Shown here one piece after another: positions 15,792 to 24,652 of a stretch of 35,467 bases of DNA; position 1 is the first letter of the stretch; every line of letters starts with the position of its first letter. The notes below the pieces were generated by a model that worked only from the letters and a program-made list of their open reading frames with translations, did no database searches and was not told the DNA's origin. The translations under genes and the position numbers were made by a program. Source of the stretch: Chryseobacterium sp. (GTDB lineage Bacteria; Bacteroidota; Bacteroidia; Flavobacteriales; Weeksellaceae); NCBI GenBank assembly GCA_015478785.1, contig JADMKO010000043.1:1-35467 (forward strand), given 5' to 3'.

Positions 15792-17302
15792 TTTCCGTAA
15801 TTTCCGTTTAGAACCGCATCTATATAAAGATTCGGATTCATGAGTTCAACTGCTGTTCTTTGTGACAGATCATAAAAATATCCTGCATTCAGTCCCAGAG
15901 ATAAAGACACCAACGAAAGTGCAGCTACCGGTGCAACCAGTGCCGCTTTTTCATAAATGGAAAGCCGTGCAAACCGGTCGATTTCCTTGGTCAAAGGCTT
16001 GGGAGATTCTTTCCAGAATACTTCAGACCACATCTTGGCCAAGGCATATAAAGTGACAAAACTTGCAAAAATAAATGCAGCCAAAAGTATATAATGCTGG
16101 CTCCGCAAAGATTCTCCGAAGAACTGTATTTTTGGCCAGAATCCGGACAAAGGTGGAATTCCGATCAGTGAAAACATGGCAATTGCAATGACTAAAGACA
16201 ATTTGGGATAATCCTTGTACAACCCGCCTAATCTTGTCATATCAATTGTTTCTCTTATTTTTTGAATAATTCCTGTTATCATTAGCAAATTACTTTTAAC
16301 AATGACATCGTGCATCAAATAAAATATAACTCCTACTATAGCGATTTCGGTATAAAGTCCGATTCCCGCAATCAAATATCCGATGTGACAAACAATCAGA
16401 TAAGAAATAAGTCTACGGATACTGCGTTTGTTGATAGCACCCAAAGCTCCGGTAATCATCGTCAAAATGGCAATAACGATGAAAACATTCTGCATAAATT
16501 CATCAGGCTGAAATATCAGCGTAAAAGTTCTCAGCATCGCATAAATCCCCATTTTGGTAAGCAACCCGCCAAAAATGGCGGCAATGGCCGAGGGTGGTGT
16601 ATGATATGAAGAAGGCAGCCAGAAATACAAAGGAAAAATGGCAGATTTAATTCCAAAACCTGCGAAAAACAATAAAGCCGTCACCGACACCAAGCCTTGG
16701 TTTACGTTATTTATTTTTACAGCCAGATCAGCCATGTTCAGCGTTCCGGTAATTCCATAGAGGATACCAATAGCTGTCAGGAAAATAATGGATGCCAGCA
16801 TATTCATGGTCACGTATTTGATCGCGCCTTCCATCTGAAGTCTCTTTCCGCCCAGTGTCAAAAGTACGAAAGACGATATAATGACCACTTCAAACCAAAC
16901 ATAAAGATTGAAAATATCGCCTGTCAGGAACGAACCCAGAAGTCCCATGACCAAAAAGTGGAATATCACAAAATACCCATATTTAATCCGGCTCGGATTG
17001 ATGGCAACTGTCGAATAAATTCCAACCGCCAGACTGACTATGGCCGTTAAAACCACCATAATTGAACTTAATGCGTCTGACACGAAAATAATCCCGAAAG
17101 GTGCTTCCCAGCTTCCCACCTGCACAATCAGATAGCCAAATTCCTGTGTTCCCCAAAACAACCGAAGGCAGAGAAGGAAGGCCAAAAAATTTCCGATGAC
17201 ACTGATTACTTTTTGCGCAGCAATGTTTCGCCAGAAAAAAAGCAGAACAATTGCCGTCAACATGTGCAATAATATGGGCGCAAGTATGAAATTCGTAATC
17301 AT
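15788..17302 (-). CDS. mrpD: Mrp Na+/H+ antiporter subunit D
   Basis: The 504-residue protein has about 14 membrane helices and the proton-pumping quinone oxidoreductase fold shared with NuoM/NuoN. Conserved ionisable residues are visible: the Glu in WFEVVIISS (helix 5) and the lysines in GIKSAIFPLYFWLPSSYHTPPS and LLTKMGIYAM (helices 7-8). Together with MrpA it forms the ion-translocating core. Neighbours overlap by 4 bp on both sides (mrpC and mrpE). Its place between mrpC and mrpE is what distinguishes it from respiratory subunits. Confidence 0.93.
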   Translation of the reverse strand: MITNFILAPILLHMLTAIVLLFFWRNIAAQKVISVIGNFLAFLLCLRLFWGTQEFGYLIVQVGSWEAPFGIIFVSDALSSIMVVLTAIVSLAVGIYSTVAINPSRIKYGYFVIFHFLVMGLLGSFLTGDIFNLYVWFEVVIISSFVLLTLGGKRLQMEGAIKYVTMNMLASIIFLTAIGILYGITGTLNMADLAVKINNVNQGLVSVTALLFFAGFGIKSAIFPLYFWLPSSYHTPPSAIAAIFGGLLTKMGIYAMLRTFTLIFQPDEFMQNVFIVIAILTMITGALGAINKRSIRRLISYLIVCHIGYLIAGIGLYTEIAIVGVIFYLMHDVIVKSNLLMITGIIQKIRETIDMTRLGGLYKDYPKLSLVIAIAMFSLIGIPPLSGFWPKIQFFGESLRSQHYILLAAFIFASFVTLYALAKMWSEVFWKESPKPLTKEIDRFARLSIYEKAALVAPVAALSLVSLSLGLNAGYFYDLSQRTAVELMNPNLYIDAVLNGNYGK

Positions 17303-17652
17303 ATGTCTAAATCCTGAATATTTAGCGAATCCAAATCATCGGATCCTGTTGTGGCGTACACTTTTTTCAGTAAAATGACCGCAAATGAATTCAAAGCAAA
17401 ACTGATGACAATTGCCGTCAAAATCAATGCCTGAGGAACCGGGTCGGCATAGGCACTCGTAAATGTCTTTTCTGCTTCGTCAATAATCGGTGGTTTTCCT
17501 TTTGTAAGGCCTCCCGTCAGGAAAATCAGAATATTAGCTCCGTTGCCTAATAATAAAAGCCCCAGAAGGAGTTTTACCATACTTCTCCGGAGCATCAGGA
17601 AAATTCCGGAGGCATAAAAGATACCCACAAGTAAAATCAGCAATAACTCCAT
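17299..17652 (-). CDS. mrpC: Mrp Na+/H+ antiporter subunit C
   Basis: The 117-residue protein is a NuoK-like subunit with three helices: LLLILLVGIFYASGIFLML, a second with LLGLLLLGNGANILIFLTGG, and a third with QALILTAIVISFALNSFAVIL. The PVPQALILTAIVI segment is diagnostic of MrpC/MnhC. Its ATG follows the mrpB stop with no gap and its end overlaps mrpD by 4 bp. Confidence 0.93.
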   Translation of the reverse strand: MELLLILLVGIFYASGIFLMLRRSMVKLLLGLLLLGNGANILIFLTGGLTKGKPPIIDEAEKTFTSAYADPVPQALILTAIVISFALNSFAVILLKKVYATTGSDDLDSLNIQDLDI

Positions 17653-18099
17653 CTAAACATTATCTTTAATTGTAAACAAAATCGTAAGTGTAACACCCAA
17701 TACGACTGCATACACACCAATATCAAAAAACAACGCGGTTCCCACAGAACCAATGACCGCAATGGGTTCTTCCAACCATAATCCAGTAAAAAAAGGTGCG
17801 CCGGTAAAAACGGGAATCAAAGCGCTCACCAAGCAAATTGACAATCCGATCGGAATAAGGGTTTTAGGCGAAAAACGGAACAAGGCCAGCGTAACTTTAG
17901 TCGTATGGGCAAAAGAATGCAACACGAAGGCAATAGAAGCAATCAATCCGCCCACAAATCCACCACCCGAAAGGTAATGGCCTCGCAATAAAACAAATAT
18001 AGAAAACATCAGCAACAACGGTATCAAATAATTTGTCGCCGTTTTCAAAATAATTAAGTCAAATGTTTTTGACTTCTGTCGGTTAGTCGGCCTCTTCAT
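17653..18099 (-). CDS. mrpB: Mrp Na+/H+ antiporter subunit B
   Basis: The 148-residue protein has about four membrane helices and the MnhB-domain motif LRGHYLSGGGFVGGLIASIAF near residue 45, followed by the typical PIGLSICLVSALIPVFTG and FFDIGVYAVVLGVTL segments. MrpB is a small integral subunit of the antiporter. It overlaps the 3' end of mrpA by 17 bp, an arrangement favouring translational coupling. Confidence 0.92.
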   Translation of the reverse strand: MKRPTNRQKSKTFDLIILKTATNYLIPLLLMFSIFVLLRGHYLSGGGFVGGLIASIAFVLHSFAHTTKVTLALFRFSPKTLIPIGLSICLVSALIPVFTGAPFFTGLWLEEPIAVIGSVGTALFFDIGVYAVVLGVTLTILFTIKDNV

Positions 18100-20389
18100 T
18101 GATTCCTCTGTATTTTAAAATTCCATAAACACCCAATGCCGCGATAGACAAAACAACGGATTCGATTAAAGTATCAAATCCCCTGAAATCCACCAAAATC
18201 ACATTAACCACGTTCTTCCCTTTGGCCAAGGTATAAGCGTTTTCTGCATAAAAACGACTGATTTCCTTGCTGGCTGGATACACCAGCGACTGCAAAGTAA
18301 TGAGCATAATTAAAGTACCAAAACTCAATGAAATCACGGCATCACGGAAAATAATTTTTTTATTTCTGAATGGAAGAAATCCTGGTAGTTTGAACAAAAC
18401 CAAAACAAATAAAACCACCGTCAGCGTATCGATGGCGAACTGTGTCATCGCCAGATCGGGCGCACCGTAAAACACAAAAATCAGACAGATACAGTATCCG
18501 ATGACACCAAGACTCGCAATTGCGGTCAGCCTGGAAGTTGTTTTGAGCGTGTAAAAAATAGAAACCAGAATAATGATAAAAAACGTTAATTCGTATATAC
18601 TGAAACCCGATAAATCTTCTGTAATCAATTGTAAATGAACCGTAGTAATCAAACGGTAGCCCACCAATCCGGTTATGAATAGAATAATCACAATAAGATA
18701 GTTACGCAGATAACCATTGTGCATCAATCGAGTATAATTAAATGCAAATTTTCTGAAAAACTCACCAAACGATTCCGTGAGACTTTGTGGAGAAACGGGT
18801 TCGAGTTTGAGAACATTTTGTAGTGGCGTACGCAAATAGCGATTGAACACAAATAAAAACAAACCAAAAATAATGGTCAAGATCGAAAGTATCAGCACCG
18901 TATTGAATCCGTGCCAGAGTTTAAGATAAAGTTCAGTTTCTCTGACTGCAATTGATGTAAACGCATGATTCAGAATACCATCGTCTGCCAGAAAAGGGAA
19001 AATCCCAAAAATCAAAGTCAGCAAACTTAAAATCACAACCGGCAACCAAAGAAAAACTGAAGGTTTGTGCAGGCGTGAAGGTTTTTGTATCGGTTCTCCC
19101 AAAAAGGGTTTTACACCTGCCAGAAATCCTGAACCAGCCAATAAAACATTGGTAGTAACTGCGAAAATAGTCAGGTAGACGCCCCATTGAGGGAAATTCA
19201 ATGTAGATTCATAAATTAAATCTTTGCTGATGAATCCAAAGGTAAGCGGTACGCCGGCGCCCGACAAAGCTGCAATAAAAGCTGCAATTGCTACCACGGG
19301 CATATATTTTCCTAAGCCCGTAAGTTTTGAAATATCACGCGTGTGTACGGCGTGATCAATTATCCCCGCCGTGAGAAACAAAGTCGCTTTGTAAAGGGCG
19401 TGTACCAATATAAAAGTTACGGCTGCATAAAGGGCGTAATCGGTTCCGATGCCCAATAAAAAAACGATGATTCCCAATGCGGAAACCGTGGAATAAGCCA
19501 AAATTTCTTTGAGATCTGTACGGAAAATACTGTGAAACGCGCCGTAAATCATGGTAATTCCTCCAACGATCATCAGCGTATTATTCCAAATATATCCATC
19601 ACTCAAAATCGGTGAAAACCGCGCCAGAATATAAATCCCGGCTTTTACCATGGTCGCCGAATGCAGATAAGCAGAAACAGGCGTGGGAGCGGCCATCGCG
19701 CCCGGTAACCAGAAATGAAATGGAAATTGTGCCGATTTCGTAAAACAACCTCCAAAAATAAAAATCAGGATCAGGATATACATTGAATTATTCTGCAATA
19801 TTTCGTGCGAACTCATCAACTCCTGAATCGAAAAACTGCCGGTGATATTAGCGATCAGCAGGAATCCGGCAAGCAACAAAAAACCACCTAGTCCTGTAAC
19901 GGCAAAAGCCGTCATGGCACTTTTCCGTGAGCTTTCTTCTTCGTTGTTAAATCCAATCAGGAAAAAGGAAGTGATGCTGGTCAGTTCCCAGAACATAAAC
20001 ACCGTCATCAGATTGTCAGACAAAACTAAACCGAGCATCGAGCCCATAAACAGCGTCAGATAACAATAAAACCGGTTGAGGTAGTGTGCGTTTTTCAGGT
20101 AATCCGAAGCATAGAAAAAAATCAAGGTTCCAATTCCTGTTATGAGCAGGGAAAAAAGCAGTGACAACCCGTCCAGTTTAAAGTCCAGATTGATTCCCAG
20201 CGAGGGAATCCACTTATAATGCAGGAGCAAACTGCTTTCCTCCTGGAGATTTATCATAAAATATCCAAAATATAAAAACAGCATCAGCGGAAAAATCGCC
20301 AAAAGCCTGTAATATTTGGGACGGAATGAATTCCCCGAAAAAAGAATCAGAAATGCGACGACAAAAACGGTTATTAAGATACCTATCAT
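18083..20389 (-). CDS. mrpA: Mrp Na+/H+ antiporter subunit A
   Basis: From the ATG at 20389 the protein has 768 residues, close to the roughly 800 of known MrpA. An open frame runs 15 codons further up only through a TTG and a non-hydrophobic stretch, so the Met before IGILITVFVVAFL is preferred. The NuoL-like core has the helix-5 Glu in FMFWELTSITSFFL and the TKSAQFPFHFWLPGAM and YLHSATMVKAGIY blocks with conserved Lys and His. The C-terminal MbhD/MbhE-type region (APDLAMTQFAIDTLTVVLFV and FRGFDTLIESVVL) is fused, as in group 1 Mrp systems. It leads the operon. The complex exchanges Na+ for H+ and supports salt and alkali tolerance. Confidence 0.93.
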   Translation of the reverse strand: MIGILITVFVVAFLILFSGNSFRPKYYRLLAIFPLMLFLYFGYFMINLQEESSLLLHYKWIPSLGINLDFKLDGLSLLFSLLITGIGTLIFFYASDYLKNAHYLNRFYCYLTLFMGSMLGLVLSDNLMTVFMFWELTSITSFFLIGFNNEEESSRKSAMTAFAVTGLGGFLLLAGFLLIANITGSFSIQELMSSHEILQNNSMYILILIFIFGGCFTKSAQFPFHFWLPGAMAAPTPVSAYLHSATMVKAGIYILARFSPILSDGYIWNNTLMIVGGITMIYGAFHSIFRTDLKEILAYSTVSALGIIVFLLGIGTDYALYAAVTFILVHALYKATLFLTAGIIDHAVHTRDISKLTGLGKYMPVVAIAAFIAALSGAGVPLTFGFISKDLIYESTLNFPQWGVYLTIFAVTTNVLLAGSGFLAGVKPFLGEPIQKPSRLHKPSVFLWLPVVILSLLTLIFGIFPFLADDGILNHAFTSIAVRETELYLKLWHGFNTVLILSILTIIFGLFLFVFNRYLRTPLQNVLKLEPVSPQSLTESFGEFFRKFAFNYTRLMHNGYLRNYLIVIILFITGLVGYRLITTVHLQLITEDLSGFSIYELTFFIIILVSIFYTLKTTSRLTAIASLGVIGYCICLIFVFYGAPDLAMTQFAIDTLTVVLFVLVLFKLPGFLPFRNKKIIFRDAVISLSFGTLIMLITLQSLVYPASKEISRFYAENAYTLAKGKNVVNVILVDFRGFDTLIESVVLSIAALGVYGILKYRGINEEAD

Positions 20390-20408
20390 AAAGGTTTTTG
20401 TTTCAGTG

Positions 20409-20424
20409 TTCGTAAAAATACGAA
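20409..20424 (-). other. Small hairpin in the predicted mrpA leader
   Basis: A perfect 6-bp inverted repeat (TTCGTA and TACGAA, 4-nt loop) lies between the predicted -7 box and the mrpA ATG, 20 nt from the start codon. It is short and could be chance. Confidence 0.25.
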
Positions 20425-20431
20425 AATCGAC

Positions 20432-20439
20432 CAAACCTA
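20432..20439 (-). promoter_or_regulatory. mrpA: Likely -7 element of the mrp operon
   Basis: The minus strand reads TAGGTTTG, a full TAnnTTTG match, 43 bp upstream of the mrpA ATG. The -33 position has only a poor TTTTAG. The 233-bp gap to the S9 peptidase gene supports separate transcription. Confidence 0.45.
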
Positions 20440-20587
20440 ACGCTCTTCATTACACTAAAATCATCGAAAAATTCGGAAAATACTTAGAAAACTGCCTTTT
20501 ATTTCTAAATCTTTTTCCCTTTTGTACTAATTCCCAAAATGTTGCAGCATCTGAAGTGTCTGAAGTTAATTTTCAGAAAAACTTTTC

Positions 20588-20622
20588 TTCATCTCAAATG
20601 TTCGTGTAATTTTAGAGATGAA
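20588..20622 (-). terminator. Possible weak terminator after the S9 peptidase gene
   Basis: An 8-bp inverted repeat (TTCATCTC and GAGATGAA) with a 19-nt loop begins at the peptidase stop; on the minus strand GAAAAGTTTTTC follows rather than a clean T-run. Confidence 0.3.
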
Positions 20623-22761
20623 TTATTTCAAATGTTCATTAAAATAATCCGTCACTTTCTGCATCAAATGCACTCTGTCTTTTCCTAAAACATTATGTGC
20701 GTGGCCTGGATACACTGCATAATCCACCTGAACACCGGATTCTACAGCTGCTTTTAGGAATTTTATGGAATGCTGCCACACTACTACATCATCCTGAGCA
20801 CCATGAATCAGCAATAATTTTCCTTTCAAATTCTGAACTTTATCCAACAGATTGCTGCGGGAATATCCTTCCGGGTTCTCTGCCGGCGTATCCATATATC
20901 TTTCGGTGTACATAATTTCATACATATTCCAGTCGATAACAGGTCCACCCGCAACTCCGGCTTTGAAAACATCAGGATGACGAAGCATCAAACTTGTGGT
21001 CATGAATCCGCCATAGCTCCATCCATGAACCCCCATCCGTTGCGAATCCACATAAGGTAAAGATTTAAGATATTCTACTCCTTTCAACTGATCTTGCATT
21101 TCAACCGTTCCCATATCTCGGAACACCGCTTGCTCGAATTTCATACCGCGGTTGCTGGATCCTCTTCCATCCATCGTGAAAACGATGTAGCCGTTTTGCG
21201 CCATATATTCATACCAAAGATTGCCTGAAGCCGGAAATGCATTGGTAATCAACTGTAAATGAGGCCCGTTATAGAGGTAAACGATAACCGGGTATTTTCG
21301 GTTAAGATCAAAATCTGTAGGAAGAACCAACTTTCCATAAAGCGGCGTCCCGTCATCTGCAGAGAGTACAATATTTTTCACTTCCGGCCGCTGATAGTTT
21401 TTCAGGGTGTTTTCTGAAGTCAAAATATTGGTACTTTTCAGTGTTTGCGTATTAATAAGGTTAACAACTCGTGGTGAATTTGCATTGCTGTAACTGTCAT
21501 AAAGCCAGTTACCATCTTTGCTTAGAACACCTGTGTGTACGCCTTCCGCTTGATCCAAACGTTGTATTTTGTAATTATTCCAGTTCACACGATACAAATG
21601 TTTTTCCAGAGGAGTTTCCTTTGTCGCTGTGAAATAAATATCCTTTTTCTTTTCATTAAAACCTAAGAAATCTGTCACTTGCCATTCCCCTTTTGTGAGT
21701 TGCGAGACCAGTCCTTTTTCCAAATGATAATGAAAAAGATGATTGAAACCAGTTCTCTGGCTTTGCCAAATAAAATCTACAGATGAGTTCGGGAAAAATA
21801 TCAACGGATGCTGAGGTTCCACATATTTATCATTTTTCTCTTCAAAAACAGTTCTCATTAAATTTCCGGAAACGGCATCATACTGATTCATCTGAAGGTG
21901 ATTCTGCGCGCGGTTCAGCACTCCTACAAAAATCGACTTGTTATCCGGATTCCAGGTAACTGCGGTTAAATATTGTTCCGGATCGCCTTCTATATTGAGA
22001 AATTTCGTTGATGCAGTTTTAATATCATAAACACCAAGAGTCACTTCATGGGATTTGGAACCGGCCATCGGATATTTAATATTAACATTTTTTGCCGGCG
22101 TCACACTCCAGTCAATCACAGGATAATCCGCTACCATGGTTTGATCCATTCTATAAAAAGCAATTTTCTGATAATCCGGAGAAATAAAAATGCCTTCACT
22201 GATGCCAAATTCCTGTCTGTGTACCGCTTGTCCGTTCACTATATTTTCATCCTGATCGGAAGTAATCGCAACAGATTTTCCATTTCTGTTCAGATAAAGA
22301 TTATTATTTACGGTATAAATCCATGTTTCGTGATCGCCAAGCAACTGAATATTGGCGGCATCTTCAGGAAGTTCTATCGTATTTTTTAAGTTCCAGACTT
22401 TTCCAGATTTTTCCCACCAGAAAAGATTATTTTTTTGTTGATAATATCCTTTGCTTCCCGAAATAAATTTCATCGGCGGAAGAGCTCGCAGTTTTTGATC
22501 CTGACTCAATTTGCTGTTGATCTGATACAACGAGATCAATGTATCCGGTTTTCCTGTTTTTAAATCTGTAATTATATAGCCGTTTCTGACACTCTGAAGA
22601 TGTGATTTTCCGTCTTCTGACCACGAGAATTGCGTAATATTTTTTACCGCAAGATTGCTCCGGAGTCCGTTAACAGCTTCAGCCATTGTGAATTTCTGAT
22701 TTTGACCCAAGATCCAACTGCTGGCTAGCAGAAATAATAAAGTAAATTTTGAGAATTTCAT
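20623..22761 (-). CDS. S9 family peptidase, dipeptidyl-peptidase IV-like
   Basis: From the ATG at 22761 the protein has 712 residues with an N-terminal signal peptide (MKFSKFTLLFLLASSWILG). An open frame continues 58 codons further upstream, but it overlaps the preceding PAP2-like gene and lacks sense as a secretion signal. The N-terminal beta-propeller contains the HRQEFGISEG segment, equivalent to the Glu motif that binds the substrate amino-terminus in DPP IV-like enzymes. The C-terminal alpha/beta hydrolase domain has the triad S582 (GWSYGG), D657 (GAQDDVV) and H689 (GHAHNV). It probably removes di- or tripeptides after proline in the periplasm or at the surface. All catalytic residues are present. 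Confidence 0.92.
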   Translation of the reverse strand: MKFSKFTLLFLLASSWILGQNQKFTMAEAVNGLRSNLAVKNITQFSWSEDGKSHLQSVRNGYIITDLKTGKPDTLISLYQINSKLSQDQKLRALPPMKFISGSKGYYQQKNNLFWWEKSGKVWNLKNTIELPEDAANIQLLGDHETWIYTVNNNLYLNRNGKSVAITSDQDENIVNGQAVHRQEFGISEGIFISPDYQKIAFYRMDQTMVADYPVIDWSVTPAKNVNIKYPMAGSKSHEVTLGVYDIKTASTKFLNIEGDPEQYLTAVTWNPDNKSIFVGVLNRAQNHLQMNQYDAVSGNLMRTVFEEKNDKYVEPQHPLIFFPNSSVDFIWQSQRTGFNHLFHYHLEKGLVSQLTKGEWQVTDFLGFNEKKKDIYFTATKETPLEKHLYRVNWNNYKIQRLDQAEGVHTGVLSKDGNWLYDSYSNANSPRVVNLINTQTLKSTNILTSENTLKNYQRPEVKNIVLSADDGTPLYGKLVLPTDFDLNRKYPVIVYLYNGPHLQLITNAFPASGNLWYEYMAQNGYIVFTMDGRGSSNRGMKFEQAVFRDMGTVEMQDQLKGVEYLKSLPYVDSQRMGVHGWSYGGFMTTSLMLRHPDVFKAGVAGGPVIDWNMYEIMYTERYMDTPAENPEGYSRSNLLDKVQNLKGKLLLIHGAQDDVVVWQHSIKFLKAAVESGVQVDYAVYPGHAHNVLGKDRVHLMQKVTDYFNEHLK

Positions 22762-22779
22762 TTGAGAAAAAAATTTCCT

Positions 22780-22787
22780 CAAAAATA
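22780..22787 (-). promoter_or_regulatory. Possible -7 element for the S9 peptidase gene
   Basis: The minus strand reads TATTTTTG (TAnnTTTG) 18 bp before the preferred ATG at 22761, in the 52-bp gap after the PAP2-like gene. No -33 match is seen. If real, it also supports the 22761 start. Confidence 0.35.
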
Positions 22788-22813
22788 AGAAATAAATGTT
22801 AAAGAATGTTAAT

Positions 22814-23788
22814 TTAAAACTGAATATTAACGCCAACGGTTTGGTAACCATAGACTGAAGAAGCGGCCACACTGATTTTGTATTGGCTTTTGTGTGCAAT
22901 ATCTTTCCCGGTTTTGGTAATGCGTGACGCTGCAATATTTTTTCCGATGAGATATCCGATGAAAATAGCGATCGGATAATCCGCAGCCCAATGTACCCTG
23001 CTTTGCATCATTTCAAAACTCATCAATCCTAACAGAGTATATCCGACAGGTTTCAACCACTTTTTTTCCGGATAATTTTCCGTTAAAACCGTAAGTGCTG
23101 CCATCGCGGTAGTAAGATGTCCGGAAGGCATGGCATCATACCGCGAAGTATCTTTTTGATAGGCAGAAAAACTGGGCGCAAATTTCCAGTAACTGTCTTC
23201 CCTGCCGTCACCAAAAGTGATAAAAGGACTTTCTCTTCCCGTAATCCTCTTCAAGGGCTGAACAAATAAACCGGCTTGGGCAATACTTTCCAACAATTGT
23301 AAAGCGGTACTTTGAGAACGGTAATCATTTTTCAAAAGGCCATAGGTTCCCAAACCGGCACTGATCAGAATCACCGTCGTTCCGTTTCCAATAAAATAAA
23401 GAGCCGAAGCTGCATCTGCAGGAACAATTTCCAAAAATCCGAGTTTATTGTATTGGTGATCTTCATTTAAGCCAAGAGATTCGCCAAAATTTCTGCTTTC
23501 TTTTATTAGCCATGGATCTGCGGCAATCAACGCCAAAGTTGCGCCAACTGCTGCCAGACCGTATGGATAATAAGGTTTTGAAACAAAATCGGTAGCCGTT
23601 GCAACAAAATTCCGCGGAATTTTATTTACAGCATCCCAAACCCTTGGTTTTTTATAAATGAAAGTTTCAGTTTCCGAAATCTTATATTCCTGAGTATCAA
23701 TGATCGTCTGCGTTGAATCTCCAGATTGTTGGCTATAGAAAAAAGCAACAGAAAAAGAAAACAGAAAAATGTAGAGTTTTTTAATCAT
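22814..23788 (-). CDS. PAP2 superfamily membrane protein with partly degenerate active-site motifs
   Basis: From the ATG at 23788 (324 residues) the protein starts with a signal-like helix MIKKLYIFLFSFSVAFF; 14 extra upstream codons would overlap the previous gene further. Several membrane helices follow (about 75-92, 120-150, 245-285). PAP2 motif 2 is intact (PSGH 221-224) and motif 3 keeps H266 and D270 (VHWAADYP), but motif 1, normally KX6RP, reads K180...S187-P188, so its Arg is missing, and the motif 3 Arg sits only two residues before the His. This may be a distinct Bacteroidota subfamily or an altered enzyme. It overlaps the preceding PAP2 gene by 8 bp. Confidence 0.8.
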   Translation of the reverse strand: MIKKLYIFLFSFSVAFFYSQQSGDSTQTIIDTQEYKISETETFIYKKPRVWDAVNKIPRNFVATATDFVSKPYYPYGLAAVGATLALIAADPWLIKESRNFGESLGLNEDHQYNKLGFLEIVPADAASALYFIGNGTTVILISAGLGTYGLLKNDYRSQSTALQLLESIAQAGLFVQPLKRITGRESPFITFGDGREDSYWKFAPSFSAYQKDTSRYDAMPSGHLTTAMAALTVLTENYPEKKWLKPVGYTLLGLMSFEMMQSRVHWAADYPIAIFIGYLIGKNIAASRITKTGKDIAHKSQYKISVAASSVYGYQTVGVNIQF

Positions 23789-24509
23789 GTTCTGGAGATA
23801 AATTGTTTGAATGATATACCACACCATCAAATGGATCGGTGGTAGATTTCGGTTTATTCCATTTGTATTGGTGAGTCCAATAAGCGAGTCTGGCGGAAAG
23901 AATTCCTAATCCTGCACCGAAAAGCACATCGGAAATATAATGTTTGTTATTGATCATCCTCATAACGCCGACACCGGAAGCAACTCCGTAAGCTGCATAA
24001 GGAACCCAAGGATGGTGTTGTCCGTATTCGATGGAAACCAATGCCGCACCTGCGAACACATTGGCTGTATGTCCGGAAGGAAAAGAATAGGCAGAACCAT
24101 CGGGCCGCTGATGATTCAACGTGCTTTTCAATAGATGAATCATCCCTAAATTCATAATCTGAGCTTTAATAATAATGGCGGTTCGGTTTTTCCAGTCCGT
24201 TCTCGGCGTCATTCCGAGCCATTCAAAAGCATATAACCCTGCGAAAGGTAAAAATTGGGCATAGTCGTCTACGGAATTCTGATATTCTGAAAATCGCCTT
24301 GCACCGCTGGCCATTGTCTCCTTTACATCTTTTCTACCGTTTCCGTCTGATACGGCACCGGCGAACATCAGAAGTACAGGAAGATAGGTTTTATTTTTAT
24401 CAAATTTATAGCGAATATCTTTCGGAATATGGACTGAATCTGACAGGGATTGTCCGAGCGTTTTGCTAAAGAGTAGCAAGCCCAAACAACAGAGTAGGAG
24501 AGTTTTCAT
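23781..24509 (-). CDS. PAP2 family phosphatase
   Basis: The 242-residue protein has an N-terminal signal-like helix (MKTLLLCCLGLLLFSKTLG) and all three PAP2 motifs: KX6RP as K128 to R135-P136, PSGH at 144-147, and R184-X5-H190-X3-D194 (NNKHYISD). Hydrophobic segments at about 40-52, 85-98, 110-127, 150-162 and 170-183 form the membrane bundle. PAP2 enzymes dephosphorylate lipid phosphates such as undecaprenyl pyrophosphate, phosphatidate or lipid A on the periplasmic side; the substrate here is unknown. It heads a run with the second PAP2-like gene (8-bp overlap) and possibly the S9 peptidase. Confidence 0.88.
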   Translation of the reverse strand: MKTLLLCCLGLLLFSKTLGQSLSDSVHIPKDIRYKFDKNKTYLPVLLMFAGAVSDGNGRKDVKETMASGARRFSEYQNSVDDYAQFLPFAGLYAFEWLGMTPRTDWKNRTAIIIKAQIMNLGMIHLLKSTLNHQRPDGSAYSFPSGHTANVFAGAALVSIEYGQHHPWVPYAAYGVASGVGVMRMINNKHYISDVLFGAGLGILSARLAYWTHQYKWNKPKSTTDPFDGVVYHSNNLSPEHD

Positions 24510-24519
24510 AGTTTTTTTG

Positions 24520-24527
24520 CAAATCTA
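24520..24527 (-). promoter_or_regulatory. Likely -7 element for the PAP2 genes
   Basis: The minus strand reads TAGATTTG, a TAnnTTTG match 10 bp before the ATG at 24509. No clear -33 element is seen. Confidence 0.35.
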
Positions 24528-24610
24528 ATGAAAATTAATAAATTCCATAATCTTATAAGGGTTTTATGCATTTATTATCTTAGATCAATGGAAATCATTG
24601 ATAAAGGCTT

Positions 24611-24618
24611 TACTTTTG
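24611..24618 (+). promoter_or_regulatory. Likely -7 element for the YceI gene
   Basis: TACTTTTG fits TAnnTTTG, 34 bp before the ATG at 24653. The nearest TTG is only 10 bp upstream, so the -33 box is unclear. Confidence 0.4.
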
Positions 24619-24652
24619 CATCAGTTAATTAATCAATTTAAAACAAAATATT

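Noticed and set aside
20390-20434. 15-codon extension of MrpA from a TTG
   Set aside because: The extension is polar, starts at the -7 box, and the ATG at 20389 precedes the first membrane helix directly.
22762-22935. 58-codon N-terminal extension of the S9 peptidase
   Set aside because: It overlaps the PAP2-like gene in another frame and would bury the clear signal peptide starting at 22761.
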